Shown: one piece after another, positions 44,007 to 51,997 of the stretch | How positions within the stretch are numbered: the stretch's first letter is position 1 | Layout of the letters: each line of letters begins with the position of its first letter | NCBI RefSeq assembly: GCF_030811115.1 | Contig: NZ_JAUSQK010000001.1 | Location: 2,046,001 to 2,110,000, forward strand | Direction of reading: 5' to 3' | From: Olsenella profusa DSM 13989 | GTDB taxonomy: Bacteria; Actinomycetota; Coriobacteriia; Coriobacteriales; Atopobiaceae | DNA: 64,000 nucleotides | Position numbers and translations under genes: made by a program | The notes under the pieces: model-generated | What the model saw: only the letters and a program-made list of their open reading frames with translations | Databases searched by the model: none | Told to the model about the DNA's origin: nothing

Positions 44007-45446
44007 ATGGCAATCGTCGCTGCATTTGCAGTTCCGCATCCGCCCTTGATCATCCCGGCCGTGGGTCGCGGACAGGAGCGGGGCATCCAGGCCACCATCG
44101 ATGCCTATATGGAGGTAGGGCGCCGTGTTGCCGCGTGTGCGCCCGACACGCTCGTCATCTCGTCGCCGCACTCGATCATGTACCGAGACTACGTCCACAT
44201 CTCTCCCGGTGCCCATGCACGGGGCAGCTTCGCACGATTCGGTGCGCCAGAGGCCGCCTACCAGTGTGACTACGATCGGGAGTTCGTGGACGGCCTCTGC
44301 GATGCGGCGGAGGATGCCGGTCTCCCTGCCGGCACGAAGGGGGAGCAGGACCCCGCGCTCGATCACGCGACGATGATCCCGCTCCACTTCGTCTGGAGGG
44401 CATGGCCCGAGGGACGGCCGCGTCCCAAGGTGGTGCGCATGGGAATCTCGGGCCTCTCGCCAGCGGTTCACTATCGCTTGGGCCAATGCGTCCAGAGGGT
44501 GGCCGACGCGCTGGACAGGAGGGTCGTCTACATCGCTTCGGGTGACCTGAGCCACAAGCTCACGCCCGACGGCCCGTACGGCTTCGCACCCGAGGGCCCC
44601 CAGTTTGACGAGAGGATGCAGGACATCTTTCTCACGGGCAACTTCCTGGAACTGCTTGCCATGGACGCGAGCCTGGCGGAGCGTGCTGCCGAATGTGGGC
44701 TGAGGAGCTTTCAGATCATGGCCGGTGCCCTTGATCGCACGGCGGTATCCGCGGAGCTGTTGAGCTACGAGGGGCCGTTCGGCGTGGGCTATGGGGTGGC
44801 TGCGTTCACACCCATGTCCGCGGTGGGCGCCGACCAGGAGCGCGACTTCCTCGAGCAGTACGAGGACTTCCATGCGAACAGGATGGCCGACCACAAGGCA
44901 CGCGAGGACCTGCTGGTGCGGCTCGCGCGCCTTTCCATCGAGAGCTACGTGCGGGATGGCAGGCGCATCGACCCTCATGACCCCAACGACGTAGCGCCCC
45001 TGGGCGGCCCTCTGCCCGCCAAGCTCTACAAGACGCGAGCCGGATGCTTCGTCTCGCTCAAGGAGGACGGCGAGCTGCGCGGCTGCATTGGGACGATCCT
45101 TCCCACGCGGGCGAGCCTGGCAGAGGAGATCTGCGCCAACGCGATCAGTGCGGCCACGCGTGACCCGCGCTTCTCGGCCGTGCAGCCCTCGGAGCTGTCC
45201 GAGCTTGTCTACGACGTGGACGTGCTCACGACGCCTGAGCCCATCGAGTCCATGGATGAGCTCGACGTGAGGCGCTATGGCGTGATCGTCTCCACGTGCG
45301 ACGGGCGGCGGGGGCTGCTCCTGCCCGACCTGGATGGTGTGGACTCCGTTGAGGACCAGGTGGGCATTGCCGCACGCAAGGGTGGCATCGACCTGGATCA
45401 TGATGACTGGTCGCTGGAGCGCTTCAAGGTCGCGAGGCACACATGA
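44007..45446 (+). CDS. LigB-like/AMMECR1 fusion protein (AmmeMemoRadiSam A+B)
   Basis: 479 residues with two domains. Residues 1 to about 275 form a class III extradiol-dioxygenase/MEMO-like fold with candidate metal ligands in AVPHPPL, SSPHS, DHATMIPLHF and ASGDLSHKL. Residues about 300-475 form an AMMECR1 domain with the invariant LRGCIG (GELRGCIGTILPT) and AATRDPRF. The two are often separate genes; here they are joined. The radical-SAM gene overlaps by 4 bases, completing the AmmeMemoRadiSam set. The reaction is not known to me; redox chemistry or modification of an unidentified substrate is inferred. Confidence 0.88.
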   Translation: MAIVAAFAVPHPPLIIPAVGRGQERGIQATIDAYMEVGRRVAACAPDTLVISSPHSIMYRDYVHISPGAHARGSFARFGAPEAAYQCDYDREFVDGLCDAAEDAGLPAGTKGEQDPALDHATMIPLHFVWRAWPEGRPRPKVVRMGISGLSPAVHYRLGQCVQRVADALDRRVVYIASGDLSHKLTPDGPYGFAPEGPQFDERMQDIFLTGNFLELLAMDASLAERAAECGLRSFQIMAGALDRTAVSAELLSYEGPFGVGYGVAAFTPMSAVGADQERDFLEQYEDFHANRMADHKAREDLLVRLARLSIESYVRDGRRIDPHDPNDVAPLGGPLPAKLYKTRAGCFVSLKEDGELRGCIGTILPTRASLAEEICANAISAATRDPRFSAVQPSELSELVYDVDVLTTPEPIESMDELDVRRYGVIVSTCDGRRGLLLPDLDGVDSVEDQVGIAARKGGIDLDHDDWSLERFKVARHT

Positions 45447-46294
45447 GCGCCCTGCGCGCCACCGCGGTGTGCCACACCTGTCCGCGCTCCTGCTCCATCC
45501 CCACGGGCGGCGTGGGGTTCTGCCGTGCGCGACGGAACGTCGACGGGACCATCACGGCGGGCAACTACGGACGCGTCACCTCGCTAGCCGTCGATCCCGT
45601 GGAGAAGAAGCCCCTGGCGCGCTTCCATCCCGGCTCCCTGCTGCTGTCGGTGGGGAGCTATGGCTGCAACCTGAGGTGTCCCTTCTGCCAGAACCATCAG
45701 ATCGCACAGGCGGGGGAGGATGACGTGCCCTGGCGGCAGGTGTCGCCCAGCCAGCTCGTCGAGCTTGCGTGTGCGGAACGGGACCGCGACGGGCGCGTGA
45801 TCGGCATCGCCTACACCTACAACGAGCCCCTGGTGGGGTGGGAGTACGTGCGCGACTGTGCGCGGCTGGCCCATGAACACGGCCTCGTCAACGTGCTCGT
45901 GTCGAACGGCTACGCGCATGCCGAGGTGATAGACCAGCTGGTTGGCCTCATCGACGCGGCCAACATCGACCTCAAGGGCATCACGCCCCGCTTCTGCGAC
46001 GAGTGTGGCTTCGACCCCGCCATCGTGCGTCAGACGATAGCGCGACTCGCCGCGGCGGGCGTTCACGTCGAGGTGACCACACTCATCGTACCGGGAAGGA
46101 GCGACACGCCCGCAGAGATCGCGACCATTGCGCAGTGGCTGCATGGGACCAGCGATGACATCGTCTACCACGTGACACGCTTCTTTCCCTGCTGGCACCT
46201 GCTGGACGTGCCACCCACACCTGTGGAGAAGGTATACGAGCTGGCTGATGTGGCACGTCGGTACGTCTCCCACGTGTGCGTGGGGAACTGCTAG
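45443..46294 (+). CDS. AmmeMemoRadiSam-system radical SAM enzyme
   Basis: 283 residues. The radical-SAM cluster is CNLRCPFC, followed by QNHQIAQ. An N-terminal CHTCPRSC plus GFCRARRN segment may hold a second metal. AYTYNEPLVGWEYV, NIDLKG and TTLIVPG are typical of this pyruvate-formate-lyase-activating-like family. The start overlaps the fusion gene as ATGA, so the two proteins are made together. It ends with a conserved-looking CVGNC. Confidence 0.92.
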   Translation: MSALRATAVCHTCPRSCSIPTGGVGFCRARRNVDGTITAGNYGRVTSLAVDPVEKKPLARFHPGSLLLSVGSYGCNLRCPFCQNHQIAQAGEDDVPWRQVSPSQLVELACAERDRDGRVIGIAYTYNEPLVGWEYVRDCARLAHEHGLVNVLVSNGYAHAEVIDQLVGLIDAANIDLKGITPRFCDECGFDPAIVRQTIARLAAAGVHVEVTTLIVPGRSDTPAEIATIAQWLHGTSDDIVYHVTRFFPCWHLLDVPPTPVEKVYELADVARRYVSHVCVGNC

Positions 46295-46327
46295 GGACGA
46301 TGCGCATCGATCCTGCCCCAGGCCATC

Positions 46328-46353
46328 GCGGTGCCGGGGTAGGCTGGCACCGC
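46328..46353. terminator. hairpin between convergent genes
   Basis: GCGGTGCC, a 10-base loop and GGCACCGC make a perfect 8-bp stem between the radical-SAM gene and the convergent flavodoxin gene. No U-run follows on either strand, so it may end mRNAs by another mechanism or protect their 3' ends. Confidence 0.45.
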
Positions 46354-46364
46354 TGCGCCAACCG

Positions 46365-46760
46365 CTAGGCCACGAATCGCGCGGCGAACTCCCTGACCTG
46401 GCCCTCGGCAGAGTCGACGGCGCCGCTCCTGAGGTAGAGCGTCGTATCCTCCACGGTGATGCCCCTGGCCTCGAGCTCCTTGCGCATGAGGTCGAGCGCG
46501 TGCTTGGACAGCCACGAGGTGGAGAAGAGCACGGCCCTGCCCACCTTGCTGGCGTCGAGGGTGCCGAGGTAGGAGGACAGGTTCCTGTCAAGCCCGTAGG
46601 CGTAGAGCGCGCCACCCACAAAGAGCACATCGACGTGGTCGGCGAGTGCGGCGTCGGGCGCATCGGTGGAGATGGCCTCGACGCCGGCAGCGCGCGCGAT
46701 GGTGTCGGCAACGGCCTTGGTCTTCCCGGATCGGGAGTAGTACCTGACGGCAACGGTCAT
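46365..46760 (-). CDS. flavodoxin-family protein
   Basis: 131 residues. The FMN phosphate loop YYSRSGKTKAVADTIA, then VLFVGGALYAYGLDRNLSSYL and FSTSWLSKHALDLMRKEL, fit a short flavodoxin. ATG at 46760 has AAGGAGGAT upstream on the minus strand; an upstream in-frame GTG would add a few residues. A role as electron donor to the nearby radical-SAM enzyme is attractive but only inferred. Confidence 0.85.
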   Translation of the reverse strand: MTVAVRYYSRSGKTKAVADTIARAAGVEAISTDAPDAALADHVDVLFVGGALYAYGLDRNLSSYLGTLDASKVGRAVLFSTSWLSKHALDLMRKELEARGITVEDTTLYLRSGAVDSAEGQVREFAARFVA

Positions 46761-46943
46761 GCTGATCCTCCTTCTCTCGCTTGCAACGCTCACGATTGTA
46801 CCCGGCTGTCGGGTGTCTGTCCGTGCAACCGTGCTGGCACGGACTTTCCATGTGCATCCTTACAAAGGGGTAAGCTCCCCGTCACCCTATCCCATGGCTC
46901 GGAGTGGCCTCCTTCGCTACCATCTCCTGAGAGGAGGTCCCCC

Positions 46944-47936
46944 ATGTCCACCATCCTGTTCGTCTGTCTTCCAGCGCTTGTGTTCTCCGTGCTCTTCGTC
47001 CGGTCGTACGCCCGCGAGCCGCGGCAGTTCCGAAATGCGCTCTACCTGCTTGCGGCTGTCATCTGCCTGCTCGGTGCGGGCATCGTGCTGCTCAGGAACC
47101 AGACCTGGCTCCTCCTCGTCATCTTTCTGCTCATCTTCCTCTTTCCCCTGGTCGCAGTCGTCCTCCTGACGATCAACGGCGTCACCGTGGTGAGGAGGGA
47201 GGGCCGCTCCGTGACGAACGCCCTGCCGTTCATGCTGGCCGCGTTCATCCTGGTGCTCTATGTCTCCTTTCCCATCCTGAGCGGTCTGGGCGAGCCAGGG
47301 TGGCTCGTGACCCTCGGCGAGCTCTTCGTGTTCGAGGGCCTGTGGTTCTCGTTCACCCTGGTCGCACTGTTTCTCTACTCGTGGCTGTACCGACGCCTGC
47401 CCAAGAGGCGCCTCTATGACTACATCGTCATCCATGGCGCGGGACTCGTGGGCGACAGGCCCAGCCCGCTTCTGGCCGGGCGCATCGACAAGGCCATCGA
47501 GCTCTGGCACGATCAGGGAGGGCATGGGGTCATCGTCGTCTCGGGCGGGCAGGGGCCGGACGAGGTGGTCTCGGAGGCCCAGGCCATGCACGGCTACCTC
47601 GTGCGCCATGGGGTTCCCGAGACGGCCATCCTCGATGAGAATCGCTCGACGAACACGATGGAGAACCTGCGCCTCTCCAAGGAGCTGATGGACGGGCGCT
47701 CGTCGGGCCGCCCGTACCGCTGCGCCGTGGTCACGAGCGACTTCCACGTGTTCCGCTGCGTCGAGTACGCGCGCAGGCTGGGCATCGCCGCGGATGGCGT
47801 CGGCAGCAGGACGAGCAGGTGGTACTGGCCCGCGGCATTCATCCGTGAGTTCGTTGCCATCACGCGGGAGCACTACAGCCCCTATGTCGTCATCGCCTGC
47901 CTGTGGGCTCTTGTCACGCTCATGCGCCTGCTGTAG
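46944..47936 (+). CDS. YdcF/DUF218-family membrane protein
   Basis: 330 residues. About five transmembrane helices occupy residues 1-150. A DUF218 domain follows: YIVIHGAGLVGDRPSPLLAGRIDKAI, VVSGGQGPDEVVSEAQAM, STNTMENLRLSKELM, VVTSDFHVFRC. The family includes SanA/ElyC proteins tied to envelope integrity, with an undefined reaction. A last hydrophobic segment closes the protein. The ATG at 46944 follows GAGGAGG; the longer open frame is a shadow of upstream genes. Confidence 0.9.
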   Translation: MSTILFVCLPALVFSVLFVRSYAREPRQFRNALYLLAAVICLLGAGIVLLRNQTWLLLVIFLLIFLFPLVAVVLLTINGVTVVRREGRSVTNALPFMLAAFILVLYVSFPILSGLGEPGWLVTLGELFVFEGLWFSFTLVALFLYSWLYRRLPKRRLYDYIVIHGAGLVGDRPSPLLAGRIDKAIELWHDQGGHGVIVVSGGQGPDEVVSEAQAMHGYLVRHGVPETAILDENRSTNTMENLRLSKELMDGRSSGRPYRCAVVTSDFHVFRCVEYARRLGIAADGVGSRTSRWYWPAAFIREFVAITREHYSPYVVIACLWALVTLMRLL

Positions 47937-47951
47937 CGGCTTGCAAATCGC

Positions 47952-48395
47952 TCAGAGCCCAAGTGCCGCGTCCAGGCGTACCTTGAGGAGCTCGTAGCGT
48001 AGGCGCTTCTCGTCCTGGGAGAAGTGGGCCTTGCGCGACTGCTCGGGGTTGTCCGCGTAATCGAGCACTTGGTCTGCGAACTGCTCGCTCGTGAGGTCGA
48101 ACGTGCGGCCGCGCACCACATTGTAGCAGTGGAAGTTGCCGTCTGCGAGCGGCACGCCATGCACCCTCCCGCCAAAGATGTCCTGGGCAAGGAAGGCTGT
48201 GATGGAGCACTGGCCGAGCGTCCGATTTCTGGGCGACCACCGGTCGCGCATCCTGGGCGCGCAGGTCTCCGCGCACCAGACGCCGTCGAGCAGGTCGTAA
48301 AGCTCCCGTGGGGTGCGGATGGACGCATAGCGCAGGTTGGTGGGCGCCACGTCCGCCTGCTCCCAGCCAAAGAAGTGGTAGCGCATGAGTCGCAT
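47952..48395 (-). CDS. YunG-like small protein with Cys/His motif
   Basis: 147 residues, soluble. RTLGQCSITAFLAQDIFGGRV, DGNFHCYNVVRG and TFDLTSEQFAD resemble the YunG family and, more loosely, a papain-like Cys...His...Asp order. The function is unknown. Convergent with the YdcF-like gene, 15 bases away. Two start codons (48395 and 48386) are possible and neither has a strong ribosome site. Confidence 0.7.
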   Translation of the reverse strand: MRLMRYHFFGWEQADVAPTNLRYASIRTPRELYDLLDGVWCAETCAPRMRDRWSPRNRTLGQCSITAFLAQDIFGGRVHGVPLADGNFHCYNVVRGRTFDLTSEQFADQVLDYADNPEQSRKAHFSQDEKRLRYELLKVRLDAALGL

Positions 48396-48527
48396 GGGGG
48401 GCTCCCATCTGCCGTGCGGCCAAGGTGAGACGAGCTGGTGACATGCTACATGAGTGCGCAGCCGTCGGCCTCGTCAGGTCCATGGCCTGGTTGTTTGGGC
48501 CTCCCGACATTCGGCCAGCCATGCGAC

Positions 48528-48695
48528 GTCGCATTTGTGGTGGGCAGCGGCAACATCTTCTTCGATGTCGCGTGTCAGGCGTACCTTCCCGACATCGTCC
48601 AGGAGGACAGGCTCGTACAGTCGAACGGCGCCTCGCAAACCGCAAATGGGATGGCGACGTTCGGAGCGTCTAACACTGGGGGAACGTGGGTATGG
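48528..48695 (+). pseudogene. MFS transporter remnant
   Basis: A plus-strand segment reads FVVGSGNIFFDVACQAYLPDIV and then QEDRLVQSNGASQTANGMATF and GGTWVW. This matches the helix 4 to 5 region of major-facilitator drug exporters (F..A..ALLP.LV....L..AN). Nothing before or after continues a 400-residue transporter, so it is a degraded fragment. Confidence 0.6.
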
Positions 48696-48750
48696 AGGGT
48701 AGGGAGCTCGTTTATCTCAGGTCTTTGGAACTTCGTGATGGAGGCGCCTC

Positions 48751-49092
48751 ATGTCCGTCGACCTTGGTCGCATCGTGGGTCTCGTGGTGTGTGTGTCGGT
48801 CGGTGCGTATCTCCTCTGGGTCTCCCTCAAGCTCGTCAGGACGGGGGACGTCAGCCTGATACACGACTACAACTACGGCAACGTTCCCACGAGCAAGCGC
48901 CCCGAGTTTGCGAGACAGGCCGGTCGGCGCATGCTGCCTATGAGCATGACCTGCCTGTTCATGCCGCTCGTCCTCTGGCTCCCCATGGAGTGGCTTAGCG
49001 TCGTCGCCGTTGCGGTTGTCGTGGCCATGCTGGTCGAGGGCATCCTCCTGTGTCGCGTGGTCATGCGGTACAGCGGCTCGCTCTTCAGTTAG
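48751..49092 (+). CDS. small membrane protein, three helices
   Basis: 113 residues. An N-terminal helix (IVGLVVCVSVGAYLLWVSL), a polar loop (LIHDYNYGNVPTSKRPEFARQAGR) and two further helices (MSMTCLFMPLVLWL; VVAVAVVVAMLVEGILL). It has a ribosome site (TGGAGG) and normal codon use. I do not recognise a family with certainty; DUF3784-like proteins have the same plan. Confidence 0.65.
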   Translation: MSVDLGRIVGLVVCVSVGAYLLWVSLKLVRTGDVSLIHDYNYGNVPTSKRPEFARQAGRRMLPMSMTCLFMPLVLWLPMEWLSVVAVAVVVAMLVEGILLCRVVMRYSGSLFS

Positions 49093-49099
49093 GGCGTGG

Positions 49100-49163
49100 C
49101 ACGTCGAACGCACCTACGGAGAACGGTGCGTTCGACGTGTAGAATCACACCAGTCCGGTGTGA
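49100..49163. promoter_or_regulatory. two tandem inverted repeats before the acetyltransferase
   Basis: CACGTCGAACGCACC (49100-49114) pairs perfectly with 49125-49139 around a 10-base loop. It is followed by TCACACC/GGTGTGA (49145-49163). A -10-like TAGAAT (49140-49145) sits between the two. The first could end the upstream gene; both could be operators for the acetyltransferase. Confidence 0.5.
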
Positions 49164-49205
49164 ACCTGTCCCCTCACAAGAGGACAATCCGAGAAGGGGA
49201 AGAGC

Positions 49206-49784
49206 ATGGGCACTGACAGGGATGCCCGTACCGAGCTCGAGCGGCTTGAGGCGGGGGACATCTACCACTACGACGCGCCCGAGATTGCCGCGCGGAAGGA
49301 TCGCGCAAGCGCGGCCTGCGCGAGACTCAACGCCTGTGACCCCCTTGACGCCGAGGCCAGGGACGTCGCCGCGCGCGACCTCCTCGGCCCCTGCGGCGTC
49401 GGACTCGACGTGCAGCCCGGCTTCCAGTGCGACGTGGGCACCAACATCAGCTGCGGTGACCGCTGCACCTTCAACTTCAACGTGACGATCCTCGATGGGG
49501 CACCCGTGACCTTTGGCGACAACTGCATGGTGGGACCTGGCTGCCTCATCTCCACGACGGGGCATCCGCTCTCGGCGGCGGGCCGTCGCGACCGCGAGGC
49601 CTATTCCAAGCCCGTGCATGTGGGCAGCGACGTCTGGCTTGGCGGGAACGTCTCGGTGATGCCCGGCGTTACGATTGGCGACAACGTGGTGGTGGGGGCG
49701 GGTGCCGTGGTCACCCACGACATCCCCTCCAACTCCCTGGCGCTGGGTGTGCCGGCGCGCGTCGTGCGCACGCTGGAGGAGTAG
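49206..49784 (+). CDS. maltose/galactoside-type O-acetyltransferase
   Basis: 192 residues, a left-handed beta-helix (hexapeptide) acetyltransferase of the LacA/Maa/NodL group. An N-terminal Mac domain (MGTDRDARTELERLEAGDIY) precedes NISCGDRCTFNFNVTILD, the catalytic His in ISTTGHPLS, and GNVSVMPGVTIGDNVVVGAG. It acetylates a sugar hydroxyl using acetyl-CoA; the substrate is unknown. The gene stands alone with its own inverted repeats upstream and a long palindrome at its stop codon. Confidence 0.92.
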   Translation: MGTDRDARTELERLEAGDIYHYDAPEIAARKDRASAACARLNACDPLDAEARDVAARDLLGPCGVGLDVQPGFQCDVGTNISCGDRCTFNFNVTILDGAPVTFGDNCMVGPGCLISTTGHPLSAAGRRDREAYSKPVHVGSDVWLGGNVSVMPGVTIGDNVVVGAGAVVTHDIPSNSLALGVPARVVRTLEE

Positions 49785-49821
49785 GCCTCCGTCTGCGCCG
49801 CCGGCGGCGCAGACGGAGGCC
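49784..49821. terminator. perfect 38-base palindrome at gene end
   Basis: GGCCTCCGTCTGCGCCGCC followed directly by its exact complement, 19 bp with no spacer, beginning at the last base of the acetyltransferase stop codon. There is no U-run, so it differs from a standard intrinsic terminator. Confidence 0.55.
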
Positions 49822-49996
49822 TTCGACCCCGCTATCAAGGCCCTCGAGCCGGGCATCGTGATCGACTGGCTGTCTCGCTTGTCGGAGTCATCTCCTCGTG
49901 CGGTGGACCCTCTTCGTTCAGGATACCCAACCCTGTGCCGCGCGGGACGTGCGGCATCAAGGATCACTCATCATGCGGGTGGTTAGGACTCTTGAA

Positions 49997-50170
49997 GGAG
50001 CGAAACGGTCCCAAGTGCGCGCTGGGGCGCGTGCTCGTGGTGTGTCGGCAGCGTCCATTGCCAGCAAACAGCCAGGATTTTTGTCCGTAAGGGAGTCGAA
50101 GTGGCTCCGATTGACCGCGCAAGCCCCTTTGAGCCCCGATGTCAGCACGCACTTGGGGCCGTTTCGCTCC
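49997..50170. repeat. inverted-repeat element, copy 2
   Basis: 174 bp bounded by 28-base inverted repeats matching at 26 positions. The left arm begins GGAGCGAAACGGTCCCAAGT; the right arm on the minus strand reads GGAGCGAAACGGCCCCAAGT. The right-arm core GGCCCCAAGTGCGTGCTG also occurs in copy 1. No gene is inside. It lies just beyond the 3' end of the radical-SAM pseudogene. Confidence 0.65.
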
Positions 50171-50188
50171 CATGCCGCCATGCGACGT

Positions 50189-51704
50189 CTATGACAGCGC
50201 CTCCCTCGCGAGGGTGATGGCACCCGTGATGGCACCCGTGACCACCCCCAGGGCGAGGGCGGCGGCATCAAGTGGTCCGAGGCCATGTCGCGCGGGCCCG
50301 GCCTTGGGCTCCCGCCCGCCCTCGCTGGCGAACATCCAGGGCGCATGCCTGAGGAAGTGGTAGTAGCTTCCCCGCGCCACCCTGCTCGCGATGCGCACGG
50401 CCACGCCTCCCAGGCGCGCGACCACGGCCAGCCCGAGCATGGAGATTCCCTGGTCGCGCCCGTGGCGTCGCCACTCGTCGATGGCGTGCCCAAGGGTGTA
50501 GAAGGCGTCGGCACAGACGAAGAACTCCATCTCGAGGCCCCACGGCGAGAGGTGCTTGGGCTGGAACGTGGCGTTCATCATGTCGAACGATTCCCAGTCG
50601 CGCTCGTCGCGCACGAGCATGCGACCCTCCCGCTGGTACTGGTCGTAGGTCGCCGTGCCGGGGAACGGGGTGAGGATGGCAGGCTGCAGCTTGCTCGCGC
50701 CGATCTCCCTCGCGAACTCCACCGAGCGCATGATGTCCTTGTGCGTGTCGGTGTCGATGCCCAGCACGATGCTCGCGATGAGTTGGATGCCGTGGTCGCG
50801 GCAGGCGGCGCCGGCCCGCCTGATGTCTTCGACGCTCTGGTGCTTGTCGACCTCGTCGAGGGAGGCCTGGTTGAGCGACTCGATGCCGATGAGCACCCAG
50901 TTGAGGTTCGCGGCCGCGAGCAGGTCGAGCAGCTCCGGGTCTTTGGCCATGTCGGTGCGCCCGAAGAAGAACGTCTCCCTGAACTGCAGGTGCTCCGCGA
51001 CGATGCGTCGGCAGATCTCCTTGGCGCGCCCCTTGTCGGCCGTGAAGTTGTCGTCCTCGAAGTTCATGTACTCGAAGCCCATGGCCTTGTAGTGCCTGAT
51101 CTCGGCTATCACGGAATCCACGCTGCGCTTGCGGTAGGGGTGGAACATCCGCGTGGTGGTGCAGAAGGCACAGCGGAAGGGGCAGCCGCGCGAGGTCATG
51201 ACGTCGGCCGCGTCGCAGGGGGTCTTGAGCACCGAGTAGTCCGGCCAGGGAACCGCATCGAGGTCGAGCACGGGCGCGCATTCGACGACGGGCTCGGTGC
51301 GGCGGCCCTCGACGACGTCGAGAATCGTATGCTCCCCTCGCCGACGAGCACCTGGTCGGCGTGTGCGAGCGCCTCCTCGGGCAGGGCCGAGGCGTGCAGG
51401 CCTCCGATGAGGACGCGGGCGTGGCCCTGTGCATGGAAGCGGTCGGCGATGTCATAGGCGCGGGGCGCATTGGATGTCATCGTGTAGAGGCAGGCCACGT
51501 CCGCCCACCCGTACAGCCGCTCGTAGTCGACCGTGCCACGCAGCTCCTCGTAGACTTCCACCTCATGGCCCGCCCGACGGACGATGCCGGCGAGGATGAG
51601 CGGGCCGGTGATGGCATCGCGTGTGCCGTAGAGGGACGACCCCCACCGGTAGACGGGCGATCTTCTCAGCGTCGACGCCGGGGTGATGAAGACGACCCTC
51701 ATGA
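50189..51704 (-). pseudogene. B12-binding-domain radical SAM protein, frameshifted
   Basis: The first part (51704 to about 51335) encodes a B12-binding domain (MRVVFITPASTLRRSPVY, HEVEVYEELRG, VLIGGLHASALPEEAL, DQVLVGEG). The second part (to 50189) encodes the radical-SAM domain with CPFRCAFC, NFEDDNFTAD and WVLIGIESLNQ, and two C-terminal hydrophobic stretches. The frames are offset by one base at a CCCC run (51333-51336); one more C would join VGEGEHTILDVVEG. The ATG at 51704 follows GGGGAGG. It could be a true mutation, a slippage switch or an assembly error. Confidence 0.8.
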
Positions 51705-51817
51705 GACGCGCCTCCCCGTCGCACCTCTCTCGGGTGGCAGGTACCCTCTGGGCCAGAAGCGCCACCCATGGACTTTGCTCGATTCCATTCCCACTTTCCC
51801 TGGGCCCCATACGCGAA

Positions 51818-51841
51818 ATGCGTGAACAGCACGCATTTTTT
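51818..51841 (+). terminator. orphan terminator-like hairpin
   Basis: ATGCGTG-aacag-CACGCAT followed by TTTTTT on the plus strand. It is enclosed by a wider imperfect repeat (ACTTTCC/GGAAAGT). No plus-strand gene precedes it; it lies upstream of the radical-SAM pseudogene on the opposite strand. Confidence 0.5.
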
Positions 51842-51997
51842 GCGAGTGGAAAGTTCCTGGTAGAAAGGGTGGTGACATGATGGTGAACGGCGAGGAGGGG
51901 TTGTGCGGACGCGCGAAGCCCGTCACACGGGTCGACTCTAAAGGACATATATGTATGTTATGGTCGGTTATGGTTGGGCATGGCGGAGTATAAGCCA

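Noticed and set aside
43896-45440. 514-codon minus-strand frame over the AMMECR1 fusion gene
   Set aside because: Antisense of a gene with clear metal-site and LRGCIG motifs.
50285-51457. 390-codon plus-strand frame over the radical SAM pseudogene
   Set aside because: Complement of CPFRCAFC-containing coding sequence; not a gene.
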